A DNA stretch of 64,000 nucleotides from Prochlorococcus sp. AG-412-P08 (GCA_003214695.1 QCLI01000003.1:85794-149793); one strand, 5' to 3'. Counted from the first letter of the stretch, positions 27,091 to 35,816 are shown. The notes: a model not told the origin generated them from the letters alone. A program made the numbers and translations.

Positions 27091-27346
27091 AGCTATGTTT
27101 TAATAATTCCAAGAGGTTCTCTTCAATCTTATCAAGGAATACTTTAGTAAAAGATGGAATAATGCCTGAAAAAATATTTTAACTTAAGAGATTTAATACC
27201 GTACATTAAAAGCTTAGAAAAGAACTTAGTAAAAAGTATTTACTAATATTCATCAATTATTAAATCTTAGCGAAGTTTTAAACATAGTATGAAATAATTG
27301 TGATCTGCAAATCATCTACTACTCTTAAATTTATAGTGCTATCAGG

Positions 27347-27790
27347 ATGAAAGACATTAAAGATCAAAGAACATATTTAGATCAGAGGAACCCATCTCCA
27401 TTTGGGAAACTTCTCGAATTTTTCAAATTTAAAAAGTCAACCCTTTACTCACAAGAACAAGGAGGATCCAAAGGAAAAGAATTGAAAATCGAATGGGAAG
27501 ATAAGGTTCTTCAAAAGAAACTCGAAATAGATGAAGCTAAAAAAGCCTGGGATGAGAAAAGAAAGGAGACTTTAAATCAAATAGAGCCTGTCGACTCAAG
27601 CCAATTAAATACAGAGCAATCCCAGGCAGAAGTCCTCGACTCAAGCCAATCAAATACAGAGCAATCCCAGGCAGAAGTCCTCGATCCAATAGCTCAGGAT
27701 TCAGAACTCAGCAATCAAATTTCTGGCAACGCATTGAGTCCTTCTATATTCAAACAATCCTCTAACCAAGCTGATCAAAAGGAAGAATAG
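27347..27790 (+). CDS. Acidic low-complexity protein with 15-residue tandem repeat
   Basis: This 147 aa soluble protein has a charged central helix (KVLQKKLEIDEAKKAWDEKRKE). Two exact-frame copies of a 15-residue unit follow (DSSQxNTEQSQAEVL, residues about 83-112), and a third begins with D-P. The Gln/Ser/Asn-rich tail looks disordered. Function unknown. It belongs to the cluster of repeat-bearing genes. Confidence 0.65.
   Translation: MKDIKDQRTYLDQRNPSPFGKLLEFFKFKKSTLYSQEQGGSKGKELKIEWEDKVLQKKLEIDEAKKAWDEKRKETLNQIEPVDSSQLNTEQSQAEVLDSSQSNTEQSQAEVLDPIAQDSELSNQISGNALSPSIFKQSSNQADQKEE
27593..27682 (+). repeat. 45-bp direct tandem repeat, two copies
   Basis: Two nearly identical 45-bp units (starting at 27593 and 27638) inside the preceding gene. 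They keep the frame and appear to be a recent duplication, as only a single base differs in the core. Confidence 0.9.
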
Positions 27791-27796
27791 GACTAT

Positions 27797-27842
27797 TGAA
27801 ATCCTTTGATTGATAAGGAGAATTATCAATCAAAGGATTTCA
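27797..27842. terminator. 19-bp perfect inverted repeat between convergent genes
   Basis: TGAAATCCTTTGATTGATA (27797-27815) pairs exactly with 27824-27842 around an 8-base loop. It lies between convergent stops (27790 on +, 27845 on -) and probably acts as a two-way terminator or 3' stabiliser, though the T-run is weak. Confidence 0.7.
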
Positions 27843-27844
27843 AA

Positions 27845-28195
27845 TCAAAATTTACCTGGAACTATTTCCTTAAGATCTCCAGATTCAACCTCCCGCAATA
27901 ATCCCTTAACAACTCCCCACATTGGGATACCTGTTGAAAAAGATAATACTAGCGAAGAAATTAAAGAGTTAATAGGTGAAAAAGTAAATGTTTCCAAGAC
28001 TCCAGTAAACATGATGGTTAATCCTATAAGTGCGGAAATATAACTCGAAATGGACAAAAAGCTTTCCAAAGGCAGTGGACTTATACTTTCATCATTCCAC
28101 TTTTTAATTCTTACTTGGATGACATATACAAAAACAAACAAGAAGAATGCAAGTAAGCCTCCACCGATCCAGGCTATCATTTTAGTATCAATCAT
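27845..28195 (-). CDS. Three-TM membrane protein
   Basis: This 116 aa protein has hydrophobic segments at about 7-28 (IAWIGGGLLAFFLFVFVYVI), 50-70 (SYISALIGLTIMFTGVL) and 75-95 (LISSLVLSFSTGIPMWGV), with a short acidic tail. No family recognised. Confidence 0.65.
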   Translation of the reverse strand: MIDTKMIAWIGGGLLAFFLFVFVYVIQVRIKKWNDESISPLPLESFLSISSYISALIGLTIMFTGVLETFTFSPINSLISSLVLSFSTGIPMWGVVKGLLREVESGDLKEIVPGKF

Positions 28196-28367
28196 TTGTA
28201 TATAAGAGGTAAAATTAGTAGAAACATGATTTGTTCAGAATAACTAGAAAGGACATTATTTTTGTAATCATATCCTGTTTAGGCTCAATGTATACAATTA
28301 ACGCTAGGTCTTCACTAGTGTGCTTTAAAAAAAGTTATTAGGAATAATTATAAATTAATGACTCACA

Positions 28368-29012
28368 GTGATAGCTATACTTGTTATCTTGTCTATAACA
28401 ATAACGTATAAAATGACACTTCTTTTTCTGATTGCCTTTGTTTACATACTATTTGCGTATCAAAACCATTTGAATAAAAAAGCTATACAAGGTGAATCGA
28501 GCGAATCAAAAGTTCCTTTAGCTCAACCAAGTAACGAGTCGAATGTGCCAACTCAAGTAAGAGCTGAGTCTTTCGAACCTACTATCTTTCTAGATTCAGA
28601 AGTCAAGGCTAAGCCTCTCGACAGTGTCACGACAAATGAAGAGCAGCAATCACTAAATGGTCTTTCTTCATCTAATCAAGAAATTTCATCTCCCGGCAAA
28701 GAAAATTCGACAATTAAAAATTTGGGAGAGAGTAAATCGATTCACGGAGAGGACAGAAACGTCTCTGCCCTTAACGAGGTTCTGGCACCTCAGTTTGAAA
28801 GAGAAGGGGGTGGAAATTATTCTCAAATTCCCGAGTCAAGACAGGAGGAACTAGTAGACCTTAGTTCTGGAGAAACAGAAACGCTACAAGAAGAAGAAAA
28901 CGAAGAAATTAGTTCTGGAGAAGCAGAAACGCTACAAGAAGAAGAAAACGAAGAAATTAATTCCAATGCAGAATTATTGGAAAAAGAATCCAATGACGAT
29001 CGCTTCAAATAG
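28368..29012 (+). CDS. N-anchored acidic repeat protein
   Basis: This 214 aa protein, GTG start, begins with two hydrophobic segments (AILVILSITITYKMTLLFLIAFVYILFA). The remaining 170 residues are hydrophilic, Ser/Glu/Gln-rich and probably disordered. Near the C-terminus a 16-residue unit occurs twice (SSGExETLQEEENEEI). It looks like a membrane-tethered disordered tail. Function unknown. Confidence 0.65.
   Translation: MIAILVILSITITYKMTLLFLIAFVYILFAYQNHLNKKAIQGESSESKVPLAQPSNESNVPTQVRAESFEPTIFLDSEVKAKPLDSVTTNEEQQSLNGLSSSNQEISSPGKENSTIKNLGESKSIHGEDRNVSALNEVLAPQFEREGGGNYSQIPESRQEELVDLSSGETETLQEEENEEISSGEAETLQEEENEEINSNAELLEKESNDDRFK
28863..28958 (+). repeat. 48-bp direct tandem repeat, two copies
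   Basis: Two units starting at 28863 and 28911 differ at only one visible base (ACA versus GCA codon). They encode the acidic SSGExETLQEEENEEI motif. Confidence 0.9.
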
Positions 29013-29348
29013 CTAACAACATAAGTAGAAGCATCAACAAAGAATCAAAGGCTGTAAGATTTACAAATTAGAGACTCCTTGAGAAAATACTAAAGCATAT
29101 CTAAGGATTGCGAGTTAGCTATACTCTTTTTATTTGGTTGATATAGGCAACAGGTTAATTAATAGCTCTATATAGGCAGTCAACTTAGAAGTTAAATTGT
29201 AGTAAGTTAATTAGAGGTCCGCTCAAATAGGTGTTAAAAAAGATTATTCCAATCAAACAAGAGCTGATGTAAAAACTAATGACTCTAGTACTAGCAATCT
29301 TCCGTTAATCTATTATTCTTAAATAGAAAGTCCTGTGCGGTTCATGTA
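29013..29348. other. Intergenic, about 335 bases
   Basis: AT-rich spacer between two + strand repeat-bearing genes. I see no gene, RNA or clear terminator. Confidence 0.5.
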
Positions 29349-29723
29349 ATGGGGAAAAGTGAATATAAAAAAACTGCCGAAGAGAATGCGATTGGTTCTT
29401 CCTTAGGAATTCTAAAGTCATCGGGAGATGCGATATTCGGTAAAATTTACAAAATACAAATGCCTAAGTCAGACAATGCATTTGGCTCATCTCTTGGAAG
29501 TTTAAAAGCTTCAGGGATACAAATGACCGAAAGGATATCGAAAACCTCTCATGAAATAATTAATTCTATAAAAGCGTTAACTGCTTCAGGGAGACAAATA
29601 TTAAGTAAGCTGCCAAGATTGTCTAAGTCAGATAATGCTATAGGTTCCTCTTTAGAAGCTATAAATGCTTCTGGTAGTAAAATAATTAAAAAGATTTACC
29701 AGTCACCCAGCACAAGAAACTGA
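29349..29723 (+). CDS. Four-repeat protein with D/ENAxGSSLxxLxASG motif
   Basis: This 124 aa protein is built from four degenerate units of about 24-36 residues: ENAIGSSLGILKSSG, DNAFGSSLGSLKASG, HEIINSIKALTASG and DNAIGSSLEAINASG. Each unit is followed by a basic amphipathic stretch (IFGKIYK, MTERISK, ILSKLPR, IIKKIYQ). It has no signal peptide or TM. I know no family with this unit. Last + member of the repeat-bearing cluster. Confidence 0.65.
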   Translation: MGKSEYKKTAEENAIGSSLGILKSSGDAIFGKIYKIQMPKSDNAFGSSLGSLKASGIQMTERISKTSHEIINSIKALTASGRQILSKLPRLSKSDNAIGSSLEAINASGSKIIKKIYQSPSTRN

Positions 29724-29749
29724 GCGTAAATAGATATTAAGTAGGTAAT

Positions 29750-30091
29750 CTAAACTCCATTACTTTTTCTATTTAATAAACATGGCAATACCTTATAGAT
29801 GTTCCAACCAGTGTCATCAATAATTTTCACTGAATCTTTTTTATCATCTAACGAAAGAAGCCATTCAAGCTCTTCTAAAGCAATACAGAAATAAATAAAA
29901 ATGAGGATAAAAGTAGATATAACATTATCTACAACTGCAGAGAAGCTTTGATACTTATTGAATCCATCCGATAGAGCCGTATAAGAAACTATTTTATTTG
30001 AAGAAATACTTGAAGTAGCTTCTGATGAAAAAGCTATCTGATCTAGATCAGATAGCTTTTTTTTCGATGCAAGGGATGGTAAAAGGGACAT
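29750..30091 (-). CDS. Hypothetical single-TM protein
   Basis: This 113 aa protein has a soluble Ser/Lys-rich N-terminus, a membrane helix (VISTFILIFIYFCIALEELEWLL) and a soluble C-terminus. The codons near its start overlap a 34-bp perfect palindrome, so the true start may lie downstream of it. Unknown function. Confidence 0.5.
   Translation of the reverse strand: MSLLPSLASKKKLSDLDQIAFSSEATSSISSNKIVSYTALSDGFNKYQSFSAVVDNVISTFILIFIYFCIALEELEWLLSLDDKKDSVKIIDDTGWNIYKVLPCLLNRKSNGV
30028..30061. repeat. 34-bp perfect palindrome with T-run
   Basis: AAAAAGCTATCTGATCT (30028-30044) is followed without spacer by its exact complement and three more Ts on the + strand. It looks like a rho-independent terminator of a + transcript (or an operator), yet it sits inside the N-terminal codons of the minus strand gene. 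Confidence 0.75.
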
Positions 30092-30531
30092 AAACTAAGA
30101 AGATGCAAAAAGCAACTATTCTCTTATTATGATGTGATTGTTCAGTGAACGCAATAGAGAGCTAAGAAAAAAACAAAGGTATCGAAAGCTATTTCAGGAG
30201 ATTTTTCATGCTCAATATTTTTTTTAGATTGATAAAAGATTCTTCGTGAATAAATGTATTCTCCGACAAATCTGCTAGGGAGGTTAGATATATTCAATGA
30301 CGCTTTCAACCGATAAGAAAACATCTACTTTGCTAGTTTTTAAAAGTAGCTATGGTATTCATAGCAGGCATCAGAGAAGCACCAACTTCTGTTTAAAGAA
30401 TCAAGTATTCGAACTCATCACAATGAAAAATTTAGAAAAGCAACGGCTGGCTTGGATACTTCGAATATAATAAACTAATTCTTCTTAAAAGCCAAAAATA
30501 TAAAAGCGGTTTTTCATTTTCCAAGTCTTAC
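30092..30531. other. Intergenic, about 440 bases
   Basis: Contains a 60-codon minus frame at 30142-30324 that I regard as chance (no ribosome site, atypical composition). Otherwise nothing recognised. Confidence 0.4.
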
Positions 30532-30627
30532 CTAAGCTATAAATCTATAGACCCAAAGAATTAAAGCAAACAATACACTCGCCATATACATGTAAATAAA
30601 TACTGTGATCCAAGACTCTTTATTCAT
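30532..30627 (-). CDS. 31 aa single-TM micro-protein
   Basis: ATG at 30627; the product is almost only a membrane helix (ITVFIYMYMASVLFALILWVY) between charged ends (NKES, RFIA). Typical of picocyanobacterial micro-proteins. Unknown function. Confidence 0.45.
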   Translation of the reverse strand: MNKESWITVFIYMYMASVLFALILWVYRFIA

Positions 30628-30895
30628 ATGATTTCCAACAGCCTAAGCAATTTTTTGAAGTAACAACATTAATTCTATCCTTATATTTACGTCTCAATTT
30701 TCTCTCATCACCCTTTGTAAAAGAATCATCGATGAAATCAAAAAATACTGGTGAATTAAATAATTAAGTGTAGCCTTACTAGCAATTCAATCAAGTCCAT
30801 CGTGAATATGCTTCCTTGCACAAAGGAAACTCAATAGAATTGGAGAGTTTTATAGCTAGCACTTATTTTTATGCTAACGGCACCTAATGAAAATA

Positions 30896-30934
30896 GTCAT
30901 AAAAAAGGAGCCGATGCAATGCAACAAGCTCCTT
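30896..30934 (-). terminator. Terminator of micro-gene
   Basis: A 7-bp stem AAGGAGC / GCTCCTT with a 16-base loop is followed on the minus strand by seven Ts; it lies 25 bases after the stop at 30959. Confidence 0.65.
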
Positions 30935-30958
30935 AATCAATAGGTCTAATTCAAGATG

Positions 30959-31060
30959 CTATATAAACCTATTAATCATTAAACCTTTCAAGGCAGTAGT
31001 CAGTGAAAAGTCAATTGATTTCATTCCCATTGACAGTTGTCCGATCGGTAGATACGACAA
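30959..31060 (-). CDS. 33 aa micro-protein with near-perfect Shine-Dalgarno
   Basis: A TTG at 31060 is preceded at seven bases by GGAGGTGATCC, an extended match to the 16S anti-SD. The 33 codons that follow end just before a terminator, so this forms a complete small unit (SYLPIGQLSMGMKSIDF...). No TM, no family. Confidence 0.45.
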   Translation of the reverse strand: MSYLPIGQLSMGMKSIDFSLTTALKGLMINRFI

Positions 31061-31254
31061 TGGATCACCTCCGTAATTAAACTGACCTTAAAGTAGCTAA
31101 TAATTCAAAAACTATTGCAAGAATTAATACAATCTTCAGAAAACTATTGGCTGTCGAGGAGTCTTTTTAAGTAAAAATACCTTATGCTAAGTAAATCTCA
31201 GCCAGGGGAGCTCACAGTAAAAATGACAAGCGTACAAAGGTACTTTTAAATAAA

Positions 31255-31389
31255 TCACATTTTTCTAAGCTTATCAGCTCTTGAGGCAGTAATTCTCCAC
31301 AATCCCTTTTCAGATTTTGTGCTTATATAAAGGATATAAATAGCAAGGGCTAAAAAAGCAAATTCTTGAAGCTCAATAAAACGAAGCAT
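31255..31389 (-). CDS. 44 aa single-TM micro-protein
   Basis: ATG at 31389. An N-terminal membrane helix (FAFLALAIYILYIST) is followed by a basic soluble tail (KSEKGLWRITASRADKLRK). This N-in or N-out anchored layout with basic tail is common in small thylakoid-associated proteins; the family is unknown. Confidence 0.5.
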   Translation of the reverse strand: MLRFIELQEFAFLALAIYILYISTKSEKGLWRITASRADKLRKM

Positions 31390-31451
31390 GTTATGAAATA
31401 ACTTTATTCATTTGTAACAGTAAATTGAGAAGAGTCAAATATATCAATAGA

Positions 31452-32348
31452 TCAAAAAGTTGTTCCTAGCAGAAATTTATAACCACGATCAGTACTTGGT
31501 TTAATTTCACTATCGTAATTTATCTCATATTTTAAAGATGTATTGAACTTAGAATCTTTCATTGGGTAATACCGAAGTGTTGTCGAGAAATCATTTCCAA
31601 TTTTAGTATTTGAAGAAAAAGCCGTCGAGAAAGTATCATCTAGTTCTAAAGAAATCTTGCTTGTTATATCTATTTGGTAAGAAGTTGAGAAGAGAGTTGC
31701 TGGAATCAACTTATCACAGTCCTTATCAATAGAACAAAGGCTACCTCCACTATAAAAATTAATACCTGGACCTATAGAAAAGGATAATTTATGTTTATCC
31801 CTATTAAGAATTTTCCTTGCAACACCTATTGAAGTAGTTAATTCATTTACTCCAACTGTGTTTAATGTATTTAATTTATAATCTGTATAGGAGTATAGAC
31901 TAGATAGTTTTCCAAAAAATCGATCATAGCGGACATTAACTCCAGCTTTCCTTGATATAACCTCTTTATTACTTTTCTTATTTTCTACTGATGCATTAAC
32001 TTCCATAGTATTTTTATCAAGAGAGTATATTGTCTTGCCTTCAAAGGAATAGTCAAATTCATTATTTGCACCTGCGGTTGAGCCAGAGAATCCAATGTTT
32101 ACAGATGATTGCCAATGCTCAGGCTTGGTTTCTGATCTAATCGAAGATTGACTTATCTCAATTATTCCAAGGTTAGGATGATTAATTACCTTAACCTTTT
32201 CGGTACTTAATTCTTCCATAAGATCACCAGTTATAGTGTCGCCATTTATTAATTTATAACTAACCTCATCTGCAAAGATTTGGGGACAGCTTATTACATT
32301 TGATAGTCCAAGAAAGACAGCCAAAGGAAAAAGGTTTTTCATGAGCAA
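31452..32348 (-). CDS. DUF481 outer-membrane beta-barrel protein
   Basis: This 298 aa protein has a cleavable signal (FPLAVFLGLSNVISC...). A short SH3-like region follows (YKLINGDTITGDLMEELSTEKVKV, INHPNLGIIEI). The C-terminal two-thirds are alternating amphipathic strands ending in aromatic Phe, as in the DUF481/YdiY 'salt-induced outer membrane protein' family. The barrel would sit in the outer membrane; the transported or bound ligand is unknown. Uncommon in streamlined picocyanobacteria, so possibly acquired. Confidence 0.85.
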   Translation of the reverse strand: MLMKNLFPLAVFLGLSNVISCPQIFADEVSYKLINGDTITGDLMEELSTEKVKVINHPNLGIIEISQSSIRSETKPEHWQSSVNIGFSGSTAGANNEFDYSFEGKTIYSLDKNTMEVNASVENKKSNKEVISRKAGVNVRYDRFFGKLSSLYSYTDYKLNTLNTVGVNELTTSIGVARKILNRDKHKLSFSIGPGINFYSGGSLCSIDKDCDKLIPATLFSTSYQIDITSKISLELDDTFSTAFSSNTKIGNDFSTTLRYYPMKDSKFNTSLKYEINYDSEIKPSTDRGYKFLLGTTF

Positions 32349-32858
32349 CGAAAAGGGTTCATTTCTACAGGCATCTATATGGTCTATACGTATTCTGGTT
32401 TTAATTAAGTTTCTCGCATGCTCCTTTTGCTTGCATTCAAATAGTTTAGACAGGTCTCGTATTCTTCGTAAGAGTTAACCGAACCAACCAACAAAACATA
32501 CTGCCTTATATTTAAGAAGTATGTTTTAGAGCTATCCATTGATTCTTCAAATGGATAGCTCTAAAACCTTTGCGATTTAGGCAAATCTTGGGATGTCAGC
32601 AATTACTGGTTTGTGGTATACACAATTAGATATATCTCATGGACAGTTGATGCAGGGTCTCCTCATGGAAAATGAATAGTCGATTCGAAGAGATTAGATC
32701 AATAGTCCTAGACTCAAATTACGTCTTTTTTAGTTGGCTTCTTCCTGAGCTTTATTCATTCAAACTCACGAAGCAAAATAGTTTTTTTTATTGCAAGGTA
32801 CCTATCAAGGAATATTTCTATCACTTATTAAACTAAGCCTGAGTCTTGAGGGGAGTAT
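32349..32858. other. Intergenic, about 510 bases, with strong hairpin
   Basis: Apart from the inverted repeat at 32523-32567 nothing recognised; no credible frame. Confidence 0.5.
32523..32567. repeat. 18-bp perfect inverted repeat
   Basis: The arm at 32523-32540 (starts GTTTTAGAGC) pairs exactly with 32550-32567 around a 9-base loop. A second, overlapping 7-bp repeat AACATAC/GTATGTT lies just upstream. There is no T-run after it, so it is more likely a stabilising 3' structure or operator than a simple terminator. Confidence 0.75.
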
Positions 32859-33101
32859 TTAAGATCTCAATTTATAACCATTCTCTATTAATTTCCTATA
32901 AGTATCCCTTGCTTGAAATGATTGAAGCGTAAGGGTACGATCACTATCCTTTTGAATATTAAAAGAACTATTGTCCATTGGACACCTACTAAATCTAACT
33001 TGCTCTGCTCCTTTCTTTAGGACCCATGTCTTTCGACTTTCTTTTGCTGAATCCCAGGGTACAGAAATTAATTTGGATTGCTGTTTAGGCAATTTTGTCA
33101 A
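32859..33101 (-). CDS. Small protein, DUF1651-like
   Basis: This 80 aa soluble protein has SVPWDSAKESRKTWVLKKG early and ends in SFQARDTYRKLIENGYKL. The latter resembles the ARxxWxxLLxxGW end of DUF1651 proteins, a family common in picocyanobacteria (a clearer member is at 48859). Assignment tentative. Confidence 0.6.
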   Translation of the reverse strand: MTKLPKQQSKLISVPWDSAKESRKTWVLKKGAEQVRFSRCPMDNSSFNIQKDSDRTLTLQSFQARDTYRKLIENGYKLRS

Positions 33102-33434
33102 CGTATAACTTGCTACAAAGTTAATCCGATTAAAAAATTTCGCAAGGGTTTAAAGCACAAAATCTTTTAACACTAACTCTCAGCCAAAGAATTCTGAACA
33201 AGAATGCTGCAAAACCTGCGTAATTTAAAGGTTAATCAAGGAAGTGGTTGTACATGCAAACTGACTACAAACAAAGGTAAAAGGCTTACTGATATTAGAA
33301 GCCCAAGCATCATTGAAAAATTTTAAGAGTCCAAAGAGAGAAAAATAATTAAATCTCACAATTCAAAATTGTTTTTTTATCGGAACATCCTTATTTAGGG
33401 ATTTGTTGGCTTTTAGACGGAACAGAGCAGACAA

Positions 33435-33956
33435 TTATCTAGTTGCACCAAAACTTCCAAGCGGGGCGAGTAAATTCACTATTGCAGGTATCAAGAAGAG
33501 AACTGTTATCAATCTAACTGCATGCAAGGCGGCAACAGCAGCCCCAACGCCAAATTCTTCTCCGACAAGACTCATCCCTATAGTCCCTCCCGGTGCGGCA
33601 CCTAGTAAAGCTACGACTTTATCTACTCCAAGATATCGACTAATCAAAAGTCCGACCAAGACCCCACTTATTAGAAGTGTAAAAGTAATAATTAAGGCAG
33701 GCTTCCAAAGCAATTGCAATTCCGTCAATGTTTCTCTATTTAGTCCAGTCCCAATAACTGTTCCTATTGCTATTCCAAGAACTGTTTTAGTACCTAAAGG
33801 CCAGGCTGCAACTTCCAGTTGGCCACTTATACTTAACAAGCCAGCTCCTAAAATAGCTCCTAAAAGGGGAGCTGCGGGAATCCCAGTTAGAAGCATAAGA
33901 GAGCCCAAGGATGCTCCAGCAAGGAGATATAAAAGCAAAGTTACGAAAGAAGGCAT
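33435..33956 (-). CDS. AbrB-type (PF05145) membrane protein, single-repeat form
   Basis: This 173 aa protein has about five hydrophobic segments and the AbrB duplication-unit signature: LLTGIPAAPLLGAILGAG early, LGAAPGGTIGMSL in the middle and AVAALHAVRLITVLFLIPA at the end. The usual protein has two such units in about 350 aa; here only one is present, a form also seen in other cyanobacteria. Members are annotated as putative membrane regulators or transporters; activity not established. Confidence 0.88.
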   Translation of the reverse strand: MPSFVTLLLYLLAGASLGSLMLLTGIPAAPLLGAILGAGLLSISGQLEVAAWPLGTKTVLGIAIGTVIGTGLNRETLTELQLLWKPALIITFTLLISGVLVGLLISRYLGVDKVVALLGAAPGGTIGMSLVGEEFGVGAAVAALHAVRLITVLFLIPAIVNLLAPLGSFGATR

Positions 33957-34168
33957 TTAAATCGGTTAGCTACTTATTCAAGCTTCGCTCTTTTAGGGTT
34001 GATTTATCAAGGTAATTCAATATAAAAACCATTTAAAGTCGCTCTAAATTGAGACAACGCAAAACATAGGCGGTACTGAAACACTTCATTAAGTCAACCC
34101 AAGTATGATGCTTAAGCACGATGGTATTAATAATGGTATTTCTAGTTGAGGAAATACCATTAATTAGA

Positions 34169-34396
34169 ATGCCTGAAGCTGGAGACAAGAGCAACTTTGA
34201 TTTAGCAAGAGTTTTCGCTGGCCTTGCTTTACTTTTAATTGCCTTAAGCCTTTCCTTAATTGCATTGAGTCTTCGCCCAGTAGCCAAATGGGCCAGATAT
34301 CAAAGTTTTTGTGTTGAGCAAGAAAGTGTGAAAGCTCCAATTAATTGGGCTGTCAGAAAGTGCAATGGGCGATCAAAGGTTTATCAAGTAAAATAA
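34169..34396 (+). CDS. Small single-TM protein with Cys-containing tail
   Basis: From ATG 34169 (MPEAGDKSNF...) it is 75 aa: one membrane helix (LALLLIALSLSLIALSL) and a soluble tail with two Cys (YQSFCVEQESVKAPINWAVRKCNG). The Cys-to-Cys spacing and CNG end recall the CNGG tail seen in the genes at 50471 and 51630. An upstream start at 34121 seems less likely. Confidence 0.65.
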   Translation: MPEAGDKSNFDLARVFAGLALLLIALSLSLIALSLRPVAKWARYQSFCVEQESVKAPINWAVRKCNGRSKVYQVK

Positions 34397-34742
34397 AATA
34401 AAGGTGAGTTTTCTTTAAATAAATGTATTAACAGCTCTTTTAAGAAATTAAGAACAGTATCCTTACAAAAAATTAATTAATTAATTAATTTAAATTAAGT
34501 TAGTAAAGCCCAGTCAAGAATTAATTAGCCAATTGGTAAAAATATTTAAGCTACATGAGTCGATTTATTTTCAATGGTTTGCTTTCATTGAAGAGGGTTC
34601 TAGATTTGCATGTTGCTCCATATCAAGGAAGCAGTTTAAATAGAAGCCTTCCTCTAAAGTTTTAATCAGTTAAACTATATTTCTGACTTATGATCCTCAG
34701 TTTTGACCTATGCAAGGTCTAGTTTCCTTGATTAAAGATCAC
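34397..34742. other. Intergenic, about 345 bases
   Basis: Very AT-rich, with a TTAA-type simple tract near 34470-34500. No gene seen. Confidence 0.5.
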
Positions 34743-35306
34743 TTATAGCCTTTTGGAGACTTCCCCAATCTTGGATTTGTTTTTCAGATTGGTTAATATA
34801 TTTCTTAGGTATAGGTGCTTTCGTTGCTATTTGATTAGCTTTTTTAATTGGGGGTTTGCCTCAAGTTTTATTTCTGGCGTTCCTTCTTTATTAAATTCCC
34901 AGTAATTAATTGGCTCAGGGCATTTTTTATTTGGCCCACAAAGGAAAAAATAATGATTTACCTCTATTGAATGCTATGGAAGTTTGATACAGATTAATCC
35001 AATACTTTTCTCGCAAACTGTCCAAAGTTTTTTCCAGTCGATACAATCTTGAATGGCTTTGGTAAAAGTTTTAGAAGCTCAAATTTTTTTAGCTTCTATA
35101 TTTAATTGATTTTTCAACCAAAACCATTTAGATTTGCCCTCAGACTCTGCATGTAAAACTTTAGCAACTTGTTTAGTTTGATCTAAATCAAAGTTATAGA
35201 TACTCAAATGTGCTAGCAACCATCCGATTTCCAGATCCTTTAATCCTCTCTTTGCAAGTAAGTCCTTAAATGAGTAATGGCATTCTAACTTCGATCTAAT
35301 ATCTAA
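34743..35306 (-). pseudogene. Decayed gene of about 185 codons
   Basis: One frame reads as protein throughout but is cut by three in-frame stops (TGA, TAG, TAG). Credible segments between them include FKDLLAKRGLKDLEIGWLLAH, AKVLHAESEGKSKWFWLK, FTKAIQDCIDWKKLW, YFFLCGPNKKCPEPINYWEF and the final NILTNLKNKSKIGEV. No start codon remains upstream. I do not recognise the parent family. The absence of frameshifts suggests relatively recent loss. Confidence 0.7.
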
Positions 35307-35520
35307 TTAGTAACAGAAGTTGATATGGATTGTCTCATACTTTGCTTATCTTAGACGTTTCTATGTTATGAATTCTATTGTTCGAGCTAAGCAATCAAAA
35401 CTAATTAAACCTATGCATAATACACCTTAGACAAGTCACCTATATTATTATATTTCGTCTAAGGAGTTAAACGTTGATAGTCATGAATTAATCACCACTT
35501 CTACCTTGCTGGAGGTCACC

Positions 35521-35592
35521 ATGAGTTCAAGGAAAGACTCCCTAAGTAACAAGCATTTTGAGAAGTTGATTGAATATTACAAAACCAAATAG
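35521..35592 (+). CDS. 23 aa micro-protein with strong RBS
   Basis: ATG is preceded at four bases by GGAGGTC. The product is charged and soluble (SSRKDSLSNKHFEKLIEYY). First of four consecutive micro-genes. Evidence is the ribosome site and arrangement only. Confidence 0.4.
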   Translation: MSSRKDSLSNKHFEKLIEYYKTK

Positions 35593-35641
35593 GCTTAGGT
35601 ATCATTCCTAAAATAACTTAATAGAACTCTCGAGGAATCAA

Positions 35642-35752
35642 ATGGACTTAGTTAAGACAGTTGTGATCTGCCTTGGAATTGGTTGGTTACTGTCAAAAGT
35701 ATTTTTTTTCTTCTTAACACAAAGCAGCAATGTCACTTTATGGTCATCTTAA
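35642..35752 (+). CDS. 36 aa single-TM micro-protein
   Basis: ATG at 35642 follows GAGGAATCAA. The product is a single hydrophobic helix (VKTVVICLGIGWLLSKVFFFFL) with a polar end. A 9-bp inverted repeat (CTATCAGAT / ATCTGATAG, 35761-35791) follows the stop. Confidence 0.5.
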   Translation: MDLVKTVVICLGIGWLLSKVFFFFLTQSSNVTLWSS

Positions 35753-35816
35753 CTGGAGGTCTATCAGATCTTCTACCTGAGAATCTGATAGTAAGGTTCA
35801 CCCTATACTTGCCGTC

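Noticed and set aside
30142..30324. 60-codon minus frame
   Set aside because: No ribosome site and random-looking composition; not listed as a gene.
32523..32567. GTTTTAGAGCTA at the start of the hairpin looks like a type II-A CRISPR repeat
   Set aside because: Only the first 13 bases match; the rest is a simple 18-bp inverted repeat, it occurs once, and no cas gene or spacer array is nearby.
33204..33326. 40-codon + strand frame with Cys-Thr-Cys
   Set aside because: No ribosome site and no conserved features; could be real but unsupported.
33403..33960. 185-codon + frame antisense to the AbrB-type gene
   Set aside because: Exact antisense shadow of a well-supported membrane protein gene.
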